Shown: positions 1-8,914, counted from the first letter of the stretch. The stretch: 64,000 nt of DNA from Mesorhizobium sp. (GCA_004020315.1 SAQG01000012.1:1-64000); one strand, 5' to 3'. The notes: generated by a model not told the origin, from the sequence alone. Numbers and translations: made by a program.

Positions 1-2
1 AC

Positions 3-83
3 TTCCGCACCTTCCTCAACGGCAACCGCACCGTCGTCTTCCCGGCAAGCCCGGGGAGCTACGCTTCGGAGAAAATGGGGTAG
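3..83 (+). CDS. purU: 3' end of purU (formyltetrahydrofolate deformylase), partial
   Basis: An open frame runs in from the left edge and stops at TAG 81-83. Its 26 residues include the run LNGNRTVVFP followed by a Ser/Tyr/Ala/Glu-rich tail, which is how rhizobial PurU proteins end. PurU hydrolyses 10-formyl-THF to formate and THF in C1 metabolism. The start codon and catalytic core lie outside the window. The truncated folD begins 3 bases downstream, the usual purU-folD order in rhizobia, which supports the call. The match is from memory of the family only, on a short segment. Confidence 0.6.
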   Translation, partial: FRTFLNGNRTVVFPASPGSYASEKMG

Positions 84-85
84 GC

Positions 86-154
86 ATGGCCGATATCATC
101 GATGGCAAGCAGGTGGCTGCATTGGTAATTGATGCGAAGCCGCCGTGCGCGTGA
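86..154 (+). pseudogene. folD: folD 5' fragment (methylene-THF dehydrogenase/cyclohydrolase), truncated
   Basis: ATG at 86 opens a 22-codon frame starting MADIIDGKQVAA, the typical FolD N-terminus, where the K of the IIDGK region precedes the first helix. Similarity is lost after about residue 15 and a TGA follows at 152-154. Full-length FolD is about 290-300 residues, so this is a break point where the purU-folD region was joined to foreign sequence. No function is expected. An alternative is a chance short ORF, but placement directly after purU makes that unlikely. Confidence 0.6.
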
Positions 155-207
155 AAGAGCGGGGCCTCGATGTACGCCACGCGGTCACATTTTTTGGAGG
201 AACGTAC

Positions 208-1458
208 ATGAAAGTAGTGGTGCTTGGCGCTGGCGTCGTCGGCACGGCCGCCGCGTACTATCTGGCCAGCGACGGACATGAGGTCACAGTGCTCGACCGC
301 CATCCGACGGCTGGGCGCGGCACCAGCCAGTCCAATGCCGGTCTTGTTTCTCCGGGTGATGCGACGGCCTGGGCCTCTCCGGCCGCATTCAGAACGTTCC
401 TGCAGGCCCTTTGGAACCACGATTTAGGGATCAAGGTACGCCTGCGCTTCGATCCCTATTTCCTCGCCTGGAGCCTCCGCTTTGTGCGCCAGTGCACTGT
501 AGCGCGTCTGCGGGCCAACAGCGCGGTCAAGCTGCGCTTAGCGCTCTATTCCCGCGACTGCATCAACGCCCTCTCGGTCGACACAGGCATCCACTACGAC
601 GAGCGCAAGAAGGGGATCCTCTACTTCTTTCGCTCGCAGAAAAGTCTCGACACCGGCACCGACAATTATCGCTACCTCGCCGAGCATGGCCTACCAATCG
701 AAATTGTCGGCCGCGATCGGCTAATTGAACTCGAGCCTGGTCTTGCCGCGGCGAAGGAAAAAATAGCCGGCGGCGTCTATTCGCCGATCGATCAGACCGG
801 GGATTCTAGCCACTTCGTTGAAAAGCTCGCCGTCTACGCGGCCGAGTACCTTGGCGTAAGATTCCTCTACGGCACTACCGTAAAGGGCCTCGACATAGAG
901 GCGGATAGGGTGCGAGCTGTCGTCACCTCGTCCGGTCCAGTGGCCGCCGGCGCCGTCGTCATCGCGATGGGACCCGAAAGCGGCCTCCTTGGCCGCCGCT
1001 ACGGTGTCGACCTGCCGGTCTATCCGGTCAAGGGTTACACGGCGACCGTGCCGCTTGAGGACGAGGACAACGGGCCGACGATGGGTGGCGTCGACGAAGA
1101 CCAACTGATCGCCTATTCGAGGCTGGGAAATCGCCTGCGGCTCGCCTCGACAGCCGAGTTCACCGGCTTCGACCGCACTTTCCAGCCGCGCGACTTTGCC
1201 GCCATGTTCAAGACTGGCAAGGAGCTGTTCCCGGGGGCTTTCGATGAGAAGAAGGCCGAGCTTTGGGCGGGCTTGAGACCGATGATGCCAAGCTCGGTGC
1301 CGGTGATCGGCCAGGCGCGCTACAAAAACCTCTATCTCGACACCGGCCACGGCCATGTCGGCTGGACCATGGCCTGTGGCTCGGGAAAATTCCTCGCCGA
1401 CTTGGTCGCGGGCCGCAAGACCGAAATCGACCCGCAAGGGTTGGTTTACAGAAACTGA
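208..1458 (+). CDS. DadA-like D-amino acid dehydrogenase / FAD-dependent oxidoreductase
   Basis: This 416-residue protein has the Rossmann FAD motif GAGVVG at residues 7-12, the SNAGLVSPG segment and the C-terminal GHGHVGWTMACGSGK block of the DadA family (DAO fold). DadA enzymes oxidise D-amino acids to 2-oxoacids and ammonia at the membrane, passing electrons to quinones. ATG 208 is chosen because GGAGG sits 7 bases upstream and the FAD motif follows at once; an open frame extends to 145 but has no such signal. No alanine racemase or regulator is adjacent, so the substrate is unproven. Related flavoenzymes acting on sarcosine or hydroxyproline are possible. Confidence 0.85.
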   Translation: MKVVVLGAGVVGTAAAYYLASDGHEVTVLDRHPTAGRGTSQSNAGLVSPGDATAWASPAAFRTFLQALWNHDLGIKVRLRFDPYFLAWSLRFVRQCTVARLRANSAVKLRLALYSRDCINALSVDTGIHYDERKKGILYFFRSQKSLDTGTDNYRYLAEHGLPIEIVGRDRLIELEPGLAAAKEKIAGGVYSPIDQTGDSSHFVEKLAVYAAEYLGVRFLYGTTVKGLDIEADRVRAVVTSSGPVAAGAVVIAMGPESGLLGRRYGVDLPVYPVKGYTATVPLEDEDNGPTMGGVDEDQLIAYSRLGNRLRLASTAEFTGFDRTFQPRDFAAMFKTGKELFPGAFDEKKAELWAGLRPMMPSSVPVIGQARYKNLYLDTGHGHVGWTMACGSGKFLADLVAGRKTEIDPQGLVYRN

Positions 1459-2026
1459 GGAAGAGATACGGGCCAACCGATGTCCGAGCCACAAGCCGCA
1501 ACTAACTTAGCCGACATTCAGGTCAGCCGGTACCGAGACCGGCCGCTATAGGCGATCGGGGGTCAAAGTCTCCGGCGAACCAATCTGGTGAATCGCGGTG
1601 TGGTGACGTCGATGTCGTGCGGATGAAAGTCCTCAGCGTTCCGACCATCGATTAAAGGTACGGGCGGTAGTCCTCGAGGCAGCATCCGGGCGATTTTGGC
1701 AACGCTCCAGCACAGCGCGGATGGAAGAAGGGGGCGGGATCAGTTCATGACTGCTACCGGTCTCAACAGCCAACTGGCCGATAGGAGAACCGTGTGGGTG
1801 AAAAGAATGTCGCGACTTCAATAGATGCGCCCACCGAAGCGATCATCGACAGGAGCATTCAGGCGCCTTTCGGAGAGAGGTCGTTGCGTTCGACAGGCGC
1901 GCCTGTGACTGCATGACAATCAGGAGGCAAAGGGATCGTGCCCACTGGCGTAGATGCTGTGGGGCGAGCGGCGAGGGTATGGCATTCTTCGGCGCTGTTG
2001 AATCCACCATCAGAAGGAGGCACCCC
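1459..2026. other. Non-coding stretch, possible group II intron remnant
   Basis: No convincing gene. The part from about 1575 to 1800 is rich in short complementary G/C blocks and contains phrases such as GATGAAAGTCC and GAACCGTGTGGGTG that remind me of the 5' structured region of bacterial group II introns. A 40-codon frame starting GTG 1794 and ending 1916 could be the start of an intron-encoded protein, but it has no reverse-transcriptase motif. This is a weak, memory-based suggestion. The stretch ends at the ribosome binding site of the IS110 fragment. Confidence 0.25.
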
Positions 2027-2596
2027 ATGTCGCAGTCTTTTGACGCGAGCCGGTCCCTTACGGCTCTTGAACAGGATAACACGATCGTCGCCGTCATCGA
2101 AATGAGCAAGGCGAAGTGGCTGATTGCCGCGCTTGTTCCGGGTTTCAAGCGCCAGCCGCTGAAGAAGATTGATGCCGACGCGCCATCATTGTTGAAGCTG
2201 CTGCAGCGCTGGCGCAACGAAGCCGGCCAGGCCGGGCATACGATCAAGCGGATCGCCGGCGCCTATGAGGCGGCCGGCGACGGCTTTTGGCTGGCGCGCT
2301 GGCTGCGGGCGCGCGACATCGAGGCCTATGCCATCCACCCTGCCAGCGTTGCGGTGTCGCGTGAGCACCGGCGTGCCAAGACAGATCGGCTCGACACGGA
2401 GCTTGATGCGCGCCTTTCTCGGCTGGTTGCGTGGCGAGAAGCGCCATTGCAGTATGGCGGCGATTCCGACGCTCGAAGAAGAGGACGCGCGGCAACAGCA
2501 TCGGCAAACCATCGGCAAGGGCCGCGAACCGGAATCGAGGGTGACAATGAAGTGATGGGAACAGACGAGGACAGATCCCCAAAACCTGCAGCATAG
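2027..2596 (+). pseudogene. IS110-family transposase, N-terminal fragment with frameshift
   Basis: ATG 2027 has AGAAGGAGG upstream. The protein carries the N-terminal DEDD part of IS110 transposases: a first acidic residue in VAVIEMSK, then AYEAAGDGFWLARWL and the conserved RRAKTDRLDTE segment. Near 2403 the natural reading frame shifts by one base: the continuation RAFLGWLRGEKRHCSMAA is in another frame (to about 2555). The C-terminal Ser domain is missing, so the gene is dead. The coding style resembles the fragment at 8915-9805, but the two are not copies. Confidence 0.8.
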
Positions 2597-2851
2597 TCGG
2601 AGCTTCGAGCTCGTTCTCTTGATCAGGCCAAAGGATCAGCGGACACCATCAGGGCCAGCGGTCACAGTACCGCAACAACAGGCCGGAGACATGACCGCAC
2701 CCGCGACCATCCCATCGCCGAAAACAAGCCCTTGATCAGCAGGCGCCGTCCAGACATGACTATGTTGTATCGCTCGACGGACCGCCTCTGTCGTTGTGGC
2801 GCTCCCATGCAGAACCTGGCCCATAGCGCATCCTTTGATTCGGATGATAAG
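2597..2851. other. Intergenic sequence between IS110 fragment and IS701 element
   Basis: I see no gene here. The last four bases, TAAG at 2848-2851, are repeated just after the right end of the IS701-family element and form its target-site duplication. Confidence 0.5.
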
Positions 2852-2853
2852 CA

Positions 2854-3480
2854 CTACTTTGGCAGTTTAGGTTTGATGGCGTCTGCGAGCAGCTTCTCAC
2901 AGTGAGGACATCTGCGGGGTGGCGGCCGCGTGAAGAGGTCAAGAATGGCTTGTCTAACAGCTGGCATGCTCGGTTGTGGCGGTGGTCCGCCGACTCTTTT
3001 TTTTCCGTCCCGCTGCTTTGAGGCGGCGGGCTTGGAGAAAGGCGTAGGCGATCATGGTCATCAAGGCGTGTCGATGTAATCCAGTCCATGATCGGCCTTC
3101 GAAGTGGTCGAGGCCGAGTTCCTCCTTCAATTGCTGATGTGCCTGCTCACAGACCCACCTCGCCTTGATCGTGGCGGCGAGCATCTTGAGGCTCGCATCG
3201 GCCGGTAAGTTCGACACATAGTATTTTTGCTCGCCAGTCGACCGGCGTTCGCCGACGAGCCAGACCTCCTCGCCTGGCATGCATTGCATGCGATTGTCGA
3301 GCATCCGGTGCTTATGACCATCCGCAACGCGGACACGTCGAGCCGCAAACAAGCATGTCAGCCGACCTTTAGTGCCGCGCCGCCAGCTTATCTTGTGCCA
3401 TCTCTCACCAGACAGCATCACCTCGGCAGAGACCGGCGGCTGGTCCGGGATGTGATATTGGCGGCGCCTGCCGGTGGTCG
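2854..3480 (-). pseudogene. IS701 transposase, C-terminal half, split by IS66 and frameshifted
   Basis: The frame continues that of 6661-7398 across the IS66 insertion: ...FPVATT joins [13 protein letters not shown] when one target copy is removed. It contains the last acidic part of the DDE domain ([23 protein letters not shown]), typical of IS701/DUF4338-like transposases. The frame is lost at a run of eight A (minus strand) near 3001, giving an early stop at 2954-2956. In the other frame the protein continues to CPHCEKLLADAIKPK and stops at TAG 2854-2856 inside the terminal repeat. The A8 run could be a slippage site or a simple mutation. Confidence 0.85.
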
Positions 3481-3563
3481 GTAAGCGGTGCACCAAGGCA
3501 CCCTTTCCCGAAGCCGCCTGATGCGTGTATGGCGGTCAGCCGTTAGTCGGCGCGTCGGGGCGA

Positions 3564-4166
3564 TCACTGCGGGTTATCATAACGGGTGACATAGTGGAGT
3601 TCGCGAAGGGCGGGGACGACGAGGGCGATATCTTTGTATGCTTCGTGCTCGATGAAGTGCGCGGTCTCGGGCCCCTGCCTGGGTTTGCCGAGGACGGGCC
3701 GCCCCTTTTTGTCGACGCAGTAGATCAGGATCGGCAGCAGCAGACCGTGGTTGGGGTTCTTGAGGTCGAGTAGCCGTTTCCAGCGTTTGATGTTGAGATT
3801 CATGGCCGCGTAGAACCCTTGGCACCACGGCCGCGGGTCGATGCCGCCGCTGGGCTTGGTGGTGAAGCGAGGCGCATAATCCTGCGGTCTGTCGAACAGC
3901 GTCTCGTTGATCCGGTTGTGGATCCTGGCGAGGCTGGCAAACACGGCGTGATCGGTTGCAGAGCCTTTGGCCAGGACGTCGCGCGGCAATCCCATGACCG
4001 GGCACATCCAGTCTTGCGGGTCTGCGAACCGCGGCCCGGTGACCGCCGCCGTTACGAAGCCATCCAGCGCCGAGACGGTCCGCACCAGCGGGCGGGGGTT
4101 GGCCTTGACGGTCATCCAGGCCTCGAGCGCCTCGTCCGACAGCGCCATGTCATCGATCGAGCTCAT
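3564..4166 (-). CDS. IS66-associated UPF0149 (YecA/YgfB-like) protein
   Basis: This 200-residue protein starts at ATG 4166, overlapping the tnpC stop as ATGA, so it is translationally coupled. It has an acidic, helical N-terminus (ALSDEALEAWMTV) followed by a conserved block with DWMCPVMGLP and a C-terminal domain with WCQGFYAAM, all features of the UPF0149/YecA family often carried as the last gene of larger IS66 elements. Its role in transposition is unknown. A longer upstream reading frame to 4475 overlaps tnpC entirely and is discarded. Confidence 0.75.
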   Translation of the reverse strand: MSSIDDMALSDEALEAWMTVKANPRPLVRTVSALDGFVTAAVTGPRFADPQDWMCPVMGLPRDVLAKGSATDHAVFASLARIHNRINETLFDRPQDYAPRFTTKPSGGIDPRPWCQGFYAAMNLNIKRWKRLLDLKNPNHGLLLPILIYCVDKKGRPVLGKPRQGPETAHFIEHEAYKDIALVVPALRELHYVTRYDNPQ

Positions 4167-5746
4167 GCCGCCAAGGGGAGCGGCATCTCTTCGCGGCGCA
4201 CCCAGTTCCATGGCATCAGCTCGTCCCAGCGCGAGGCTGGCCAGTCGTTCTGGATGCGCTCGGTGACATCGGCCATGTAGGCTTCGGCATCGACGCCACA
4301 GAGCTTGCAGGTCTCGATGATGCTGAGCACGACCGCTGACCGCTCTGCCGCGGCGAAGCTCCCCGAGAAAAGCCAATTGCGCCTGCCGACCGTAAATCCA
4401 CGAATGGCGCGCTCCGCGATCAGGTTGTCGGGCTCGAGCTGGCCGTCGTAGAGGAAGCGGTTGAATGCGCGCCATCGCTTGGCGCCGTAGGCGAAGGCCT
4501 TGGCGATATCGGCATGGCGCGACAGACCCTTGCCATGGCGCATGAGCTGTCGTCGCAGCGCCCGGACCAGTGGTCGGGTCCGCCTTCGTCGTGCGGCCAA
4601 TCGCTCGGCGGGCGGGAGCCCCCGTATCTCTTCCTCGATCCGGTAGATCGCCTGGATACCGGCCATCGCCGTCGTGCTGAGCTCGGTCGGCTGGCTGTCG
4701 TGAACGTCGAATATCTTGCGACGCAGATGGGCCAGGCAGGCAGCTTCTCGAATGGCGCCGCCCTTGTAGATCTGGTTGTAGCCGGTGAACCCATCGGCCT
4801 GCAGCGTACCGGCAAATCCGGCGAGCTCGGTCATCACGCTCTCGCCGGCGCGGCCCATGGTGGCGCGATACCAGGCGATCGGCGGCTGCTGTGAACCCGA
4901 GTTGCGGTCGTCGGCGACGTAAACCCAGAGCGCACCCTTGTGCGTCGTACCGGTGCTGGGCGCCAGGATCGGGAGCCGCGTGTCGTCGGTGTGAATCTTG
5001 GTGCGGGTACGGCCGATCTCACGGATGCGATTGTAGATCGGATCGAGCAAGGCGGCGGCGTAGCCGGCGCTGCGCGCAAGCGTGGATCGTTCGATATCGA
5101 CGCCCTTGGCGGCCATCATCTGGACCTGACGGTAGAAGGGCAAATGATAACCCCACTTCGCCATCATGATATGGGCGAGCGCGGCATAGCTGAGCTTGCC
5201 GCGTGCAATGGCCTTAATCGGTGCCGGCGCCTGAATGATTTTATCGCAGGTCCGGCAGCTGTACTTGGGTCGAACGGTCTCGATCACCTGCCAGGCCTGG
5301 GCGACCAGGTCGAGCATCTCCTCGCTATCTTCGCCCATGGCGCGCAGATCGCCGCCGCAGCCGGGGCAGCATGCGCAAGTCGGCTCGCGAACCTCCCGCT
5401 TGCGCGGCAGGTTCGGATTGAGCTTGCGCACCGGCAACACCCGGACCTTGTCGGTGTCGGCGACGATGGGCAGCTCGATATCGGGCACGCTGGTGGCGAA
5501 ATCGGTCTCGATATCTTCGAGTTCGAGCAGCATCTGCCCCAGCTTCTCGGACGAGCGGCCGAAGACTTTGCGGTTGAAGCGATCGATCCGCAGCTGCAGG
5601 CGCTGGATGCGAAGTGCGGCCTCGGCGCGCTCTCTTCGCAGCTGCTCATCGCGTTCGGCGATGGTGATGTCACGGGCAGCAACGGCTGCTTCCAGAAGCG
5701 CGATCCGGGCGAGGAAATCAGCGGTTGAGAGAGCTTGTTCCGACAC
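4163..5746 (-). CDS. tnpC: IS66 transposase TnpC
   Basis: This 527-residue IS66 DDE transposase has, in order: an N-terminal leucine-zipper-like coiled coil (about 10-60), the FNRKVFGRSSEK motif, a CxxC..CxxC zinc-finger region with CACCPGCGGDL and CRTCDK, then the catalytic DDE domain with HTDDTRLPIL (first Asp) and QADGFTGYN (second Asp), and a C-terminal part with NLIAERAIRGFTVGRRNWLFSGS (Glu). The length is normal. It lies between tnpB and the UPF0149 gene on the same strand and seems functional. Confidence 0.95.
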   Translation of the reverse strand: MSEQALSTADFLARIALLEAAVAARDITIAERDEQLRRERAEAALRIQRLQLRIDRFNRKVFGRSSEKLGQMLLELEDIETDFATSVPDIELPIVADTDKVRVLPVRKLNPNLPRKREVREPTCACCPGCGGDLRAMGEDSEEMLDLVAQAWQVIETVRPKYSCRTCDKIIQAPAPIKAIARGKLSYAALAHIMMAKWGYHLPFYRQVQMMAAKGVDIERSTLARSAGYAAALLDPIYNRIREIGRTRTKIHTDDTRLPILAPSTGTTHKGALWVYVADDRNSGSQQPPIAWYRATMGRAGESVMTELAGFAGTLQADGFTGYNQIYKGGAIREAACLAHLRRKIFDVHDSQPTELSTTAMAGIQAIYRIEEEIRGLPPAERLAARRRRTRPLVRALRRQLMRHGKGLSRHADIAKAFAYGAKRWRAFNRFLYDGQLEPDNLIAERAIRGFTVGRRNWLFSGSFAAAERSAVVLSIIETCKLCGVDAEAYMADVTERIQNDWPASRWDELMPWNWVRREEMPLPLAA

Positions 5747-5818
5747 CCAAATTACATACCCGAAAGACCTCGTCTACGGAAGCAAAATCGACACAAAATC
5801 AATGAGAAACGACCGAAT

Positions 5819-6169
5819 TTAGCCAGCCAGACGCGGCCGATAAGTCTTGCTCGGCCGGCGCCAGTCGATCCCCTCCAGAAGCAGCGAAAGCTGTGCCTTG
5901 CTGAGCGAAACGGCGACCTGATCCTTGGTGGCGGGCCAGGCAAAACAGCCATCGGAAAGCCGCTTCGTGAATAGGCAGAACCCCTGGTCGTCATGCGCCA
6001 AAATTTTTATGATATGACCCTTGCGTCCACGGAAGCAGAAGATCGCGCCAGTGTGCGGATTGAGCGCGAGCACCTGTTGCACCATGCGCGCCAGGCTATT
6101 GATCCCGCGGCGCATATCGGTCGCGCCGCAGCATAGGAAAATCTGGTCGGTCGGCACCACCGTGATCAC
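5819..6169 (-). CDS. tnpB: IS66 accessory protein TnpB
   Basis: This 116-residue protein is of the IS66 Orf2 family, with CCGATDMRRGINSLA near the N-terminus and the conserved RGRKGHIIKIL and FCLFTKRL blocks. GTG 6169 is taken as start because it overlaps the tnpA stop (GTGA) and matches the family's N-terminus; an upstream extension to 6283 lies within tnpA. TnpB is needed for transposition of IS66 elements but has no known catalytic activity. It is followed by tnpC after about 70 bases. Confidence 0.9.
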   Translation of the reverse strand: MITVVPTDQIFLCCGATDMRRGINSLARMVQQVLALNPHTGAIFCFRGRKGHIIKILAHDDQGFCLFTKRLSDGCFAWPATKDQVAVSLSKAQLSLLLEGIDWRRPSKTYRPRLAG

Positions 6170-6603
6170 CTGCTCAACTCCGCCAGGACGATGCGCAGCG
6201 CTGTCGGATCGACGATCCCGTCTATCCGCAATCGCGCGCCGCTCGGAAAGGCCACGACGATCCTGCCGGCCGGGTCCGGGCAATCGGGGACGGCGCGGTC
6301 GACCTCAGGCAGATCATTCACCTCGATCCGCGCGAAGGTCGCCATCGCCTGGTCGACATCGAGCTCGCCGCCGGCCATCTGCTTGCGCCACGCATAGAGC
6401 TGCGACGGAGCCACGCCGAACGCTTGCGCGACCTCGGTCACCGACGACCCCGCCGCGCTCGCAAGGTCGACCAACGCGCGCTTCTCGGCGCAACTCCACA
6501 GCCTCCGTTGCCGCGCGCGGCCGGGCATCGCTGCACCATCTTCAGCCGCCGCGGCGCCGCTGTCCTCGGCGACCACATCGCCCTCTGCATGTTCCAATGT
6601 CAT
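6166..6603 (-). CDS. tnpA: IS66 accessory protein TnpA
   Basis: This 145-residue protein has an N-terminal helix-turn-helix of the IS3/IS66 orfA type (RALVDLASAAGSSVTEVAQAFGVAPSQLYAWRKQ, cited in part) and a C-terminal IVVAFPSGARLRIDG segment shared by IS66 TnpA proteins. It probably binds the terminal repeats. It is the first gene of the element, 57 bases inside the right end. Confidence 0.9.
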   Translation of the reverse strand: MTLEHAEGDVVAEDSGAAAAEDGAAMPGRARQRRLWSCAEKRALVDLASAAGSSVTEVAQAFGVAPSQLYAWRKQMAGGELDVDQAMATFARIEVNDLPEVDRAVPDCPDPAGRIVVAFPSGARLRIDGIVDPTALRIVLAELSR

Positions 6604-6660
6604 GGCGCGAAAGCTCCATGTTCATCGGCCTATTGCAAGGTGCCTTGGTGCACCGCTTAC

Positions 6661-7398
6661 GGTGGTCGCGACCGGGAAGATCAGATCAACATCGGCCGGA
6701 TAGACGTTTTGGCGTCGCGATAGTCCTACAGCCCACAGCAGACTGCGCTCACTCAAAGCCTGACGAAAAGAGCTGCTCGACCCGTAGCCCGCGTCGGCAA
6801 GCACGCAGCCGAAACGCGCGCCGGAGGCGATGACACGATCGATCTCTTCGATGGCGATCTCCGGCTTTGTCAGAGCGACCTGTCGATCCTTCGGGACGCG
6901 CGCCCGCATCATCCGCTCGGGATCATTCGTCCAGGTGTCGGGCAGGAAGAGCCGAAGGCCCACCATCACCGGCACTTCGCGCGAGGCCAGGGTCACCGAC
7001 ACCAGCGACTGGCAGTTGGATGTCTTGCCAAGCGACGAAGCGTATTGAGGCGCGACACCAACCGAATGTTGTCCCTTCTTCGGTAACGCTGTGTCGTCAA
7101 TGACGAGAAAACCCGCCTCATCGCCGACCAGGCGATCTGCCTCCTTCAGCAGGGCGGCCTCGAGCGGAGCGCTGTCCCAAACCCCTGCCGCGACAAAATG
7201 ATGAAGCTGATCGTAGCCGACATCGCCCGCTCGCGCGGCCATCGGTTGTACGCTCTTACGGTCGCCCGGCCCGATCAGACCAGCAATGTACAGCGGACAC
7301 ATCCGGCGCCGAGCTGGATGCGAAAGACCTGCCAAAAACGGTTGAAGCCAGTGCTCGAGATCGGCTTGCCAGTCCACATCCATTGATCGGCCCTCCAC
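6661..7398 (-). pseudogene. IS701 transposase, N-terminal half, interrupted
   Basis: The fragment of about 246 residues starts at GTG 7398 (AGGAGG 7 bases upstream) or ATG 7383. It contains the N-terminal IS701 block (RKSVQPMAARAGDVGYDQLHHF, in part), the first catalytic Asp in FLVIDDTALPKKG and the second in FGCVLADAGYG. The frame ends where IS66 entered at 6660. Excising IS66 restores the frame into the 2854-3480 part. Confidence 0.9.
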
Positions 7399-7481
7399 AA
7401 GCCGACCTCCTATGAATCACGCAAACTCTCTCTTGGGAATTCCAAAAACTCGCCCGCCGCTAAAAACCTGCCAAAGTAGTG

Positions 7482-7666
7482 TAAGGATGCCCCATCAAAG
7501 ATCCCATGACTGGTGGTGGATAGCGACCTGCGCTCTGGCAGAGTGGGGTTGCTGACCAACAACTCTTTGGAGGCCAATCATGCGTGTTGTAGCCGATCGA
7601 TCTGCGGCGCCTGCCGCTATCCGCACCGATCTTGGCGCGATCTTCGTTTCTTTGGAACTCTTATGT
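7482..7666. other. Short spacer between IS701 and IS110 elements
   Basis: It starts with the TAAG target copy of the IS701 element. No gene is seen. It is probably the downstream end of the IS110 element whose transposase ends at 7667. Confidence 0.4.
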
Positions 7667-8755
7667 TCAAATGCAAGCGGCATGGCCACGACTGTTCATC
7701 CCGCCAATAATGGCTGGTCCTGCATAGTGCTTCCCCGCGAGGATCATTTTTCGATAGCGAGAGCAGAGGCGGAGCTGACCTTTCCACCCAATTTCGCGAA
7801 CGGTTCTCGGTAGGCCCTCCAACTGCGCTTGCTTGGTTCGACTTACCCGCGCAGGGAAGCGGTAAGCCCATGCGCCTTCGACCAGCATGCGACGGACCCG
7901 AGAGTTCCCGGCCTTAGTGATCCCACCACGTTTGACATGTTCACCTGTCGAGCTCTCTGACGGAACGAGGCCAAGAAAGGCCATCAGCTGGCGGGGGTTT
8001 TCGAAGCGGCGGATGTCGCCAATTTCGGCAACAAAGACGACGGCGGCAATCAACGACACGCCTCGTAACGCCTGATAGGCTTCGACCACAGGAGCCATCG
8101 TCCAGGATTTGACAGTCTCCGAGATCAGATCGGTCAGACGCTTTAAGCGCACCTCGGCATCCTCGATCGCCTGGCAGTATTCCTTGAGCACGATGAAGTG
8201 CGCCGGATGCTCGAACTTCAGAGTCGATATCCACCGCATATGCGCCAGCGACCAGGATGAGCGGCCCGAATAGATGTGGCTATGTCGAAGTAGGAACGAC
8301 TGAAGCTGCTGCCGCGCCCGCTTTTGAGCCTCCTGGGCTGCTTCTCTGGCCCGCACGAGATCGCGCATAGCCTCATGCCCGCGGTCCGGCACCCAAACCG
8401 CTGTCAGCTCACCGGCACGATGTAACCGCGCCAAGCTGACGGCATCGCGCCGGTTGGTCTTCACTCGATCTCCGGGACGCTTGGGAATTAGTGCCGGTGC
8501 CACCACCACACAATCATGGCCCATCTCGGTGAGCTGACGGTAGAGTTCGTAACCTGTAGGCCCTGCCTCGTAACAGAAGTGAAGCTTTGCTCCTCGCTTG
8601 GCCAGCTTTTGCACGATGGATGACACCGAGGCCGGATCTGAGGGTATGTCCCCGAAAAACCTTACCTCACCACCCCGCCCGCCATCCGCGACGGCCACAG
8701 AAATCTTTAGTTTCGAGACGTCCAGACCGATGAAAAGTCTGCTATGCTGATCCAT
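7667..8755 (-). CDS. IS110-family transposase, possibly C-terminally altered
   Basis: This 362-residue DEDD transposase carries LFIGLDVSK at the N-terminus (first Asp), the HFCYEAGPTGYELY segment (Glu), the KTNRRDAVSLARL segment (Asp) and the C-terminal transposase_20 domain with LRGVSLIAAVVFVAEIGDIRRF and VPSESSTGEHVKRGGITKAGN (catalytic Ser region). ATG 8755 is the natural start. The last about 20 residues do not follow the usual ending of the family, which normally continues for some 20-30 residues, so the 3' end may be cut or shifted. It is otherwise intact and the best-preserved IS110 gene here. Confidence 0.9.
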   Translation of the reverse strand: MDQHSRLFIGLDVSKLKISVAVADGGRGGEVRFFGDIPSDPASVSSIVQKLAKRGAKLHFCYEAGPTGYELYRQLTEMGHDCVVVAPALIPKRPGDRVKTNRRDAVSLARLHRAGELTAVWVPDRGHEAMRDLVRAREAAQEAQKRARQQLQSFLLRHSHIYSGRSSWSLAHMRWISTLKFEHPAHFIVLKEYCQAIEDAEVRLKRLTDLISETVKSWTMAPVVEAYQALRGVSLIAAVVFVAEIGDIRRFENPRQLMAFLGLVPSESSTGEHVKRGGITKAGNSRVRRMLVEGAWAYRFPARVSRTKQAQLEGLPRTVREIGWKGQLRLCSRYRKMILAGKHYAGPAIIGGMNSRGHAACI

Positions 8756-8914
8756 GGTTCATCCTCGCTAAGATTGGGGCTCGGCTTCGGCCACTCCGAA
8801 GCAACCCCCGATCTCAGCTTACGGCGAGGGTGAGCCGCCTTCACCCCGAGAACATACGGTCTCAGTAGATCGACCTGGTTGATCACTTCGCTGTCGCCGG
8901 GCAGTGGGGAGAAG

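Larger units (their letters stand above)
3481..6660 (-). mobile_element. Complete IS66-family insertion sequence
   Basis: The ends are perfect inverted repeats of at least 22 bp starting GTAAGCGGTGCACCAAGG (3481 on the plus strand; 6660 on the minus strand). They begin with the GTAA typical of IS66. The flanking octamer GGTGGTCG occurs at 3473-3480 and 6661-6668, an 8-bp target duplication, the IS66 size. Inside are tnpA, tnpB, tnpC and a fourth UPF0149-like ORF, all on the minus strand with ATGA/GTGA overlaps. All four look intact, so the element may still be active and is younger than its IS701 host. Confidence 0.95.
2852..7481 (-). mobile_element. IS701-family element interrupted by an IS66 element
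   Basis: Left end 2852 reads CACTACTTTGGCAG; the right end, read on the minus strand from 7481, gives the same 14 bases, so these are terminal inverted repeats. The flanks carry TAAG on both sides (2848-2851 and 7482-7485), a 4-bp target duplication as expected for IS701. Removing the inner IS66 element and one 8-bp duplication leaves about 1.44 kb, a normal IS701 size. The transposase lies on the minus strand and is split into the parts at 6661-7398 and 2854-3480. Confidence 0.9.

Noticed and set aside
4940..5728. A 262-codon plus-strand frame inside IS66
   Set aside because: Opposite to tnpC, whose DDE and zinc motifs are clear.
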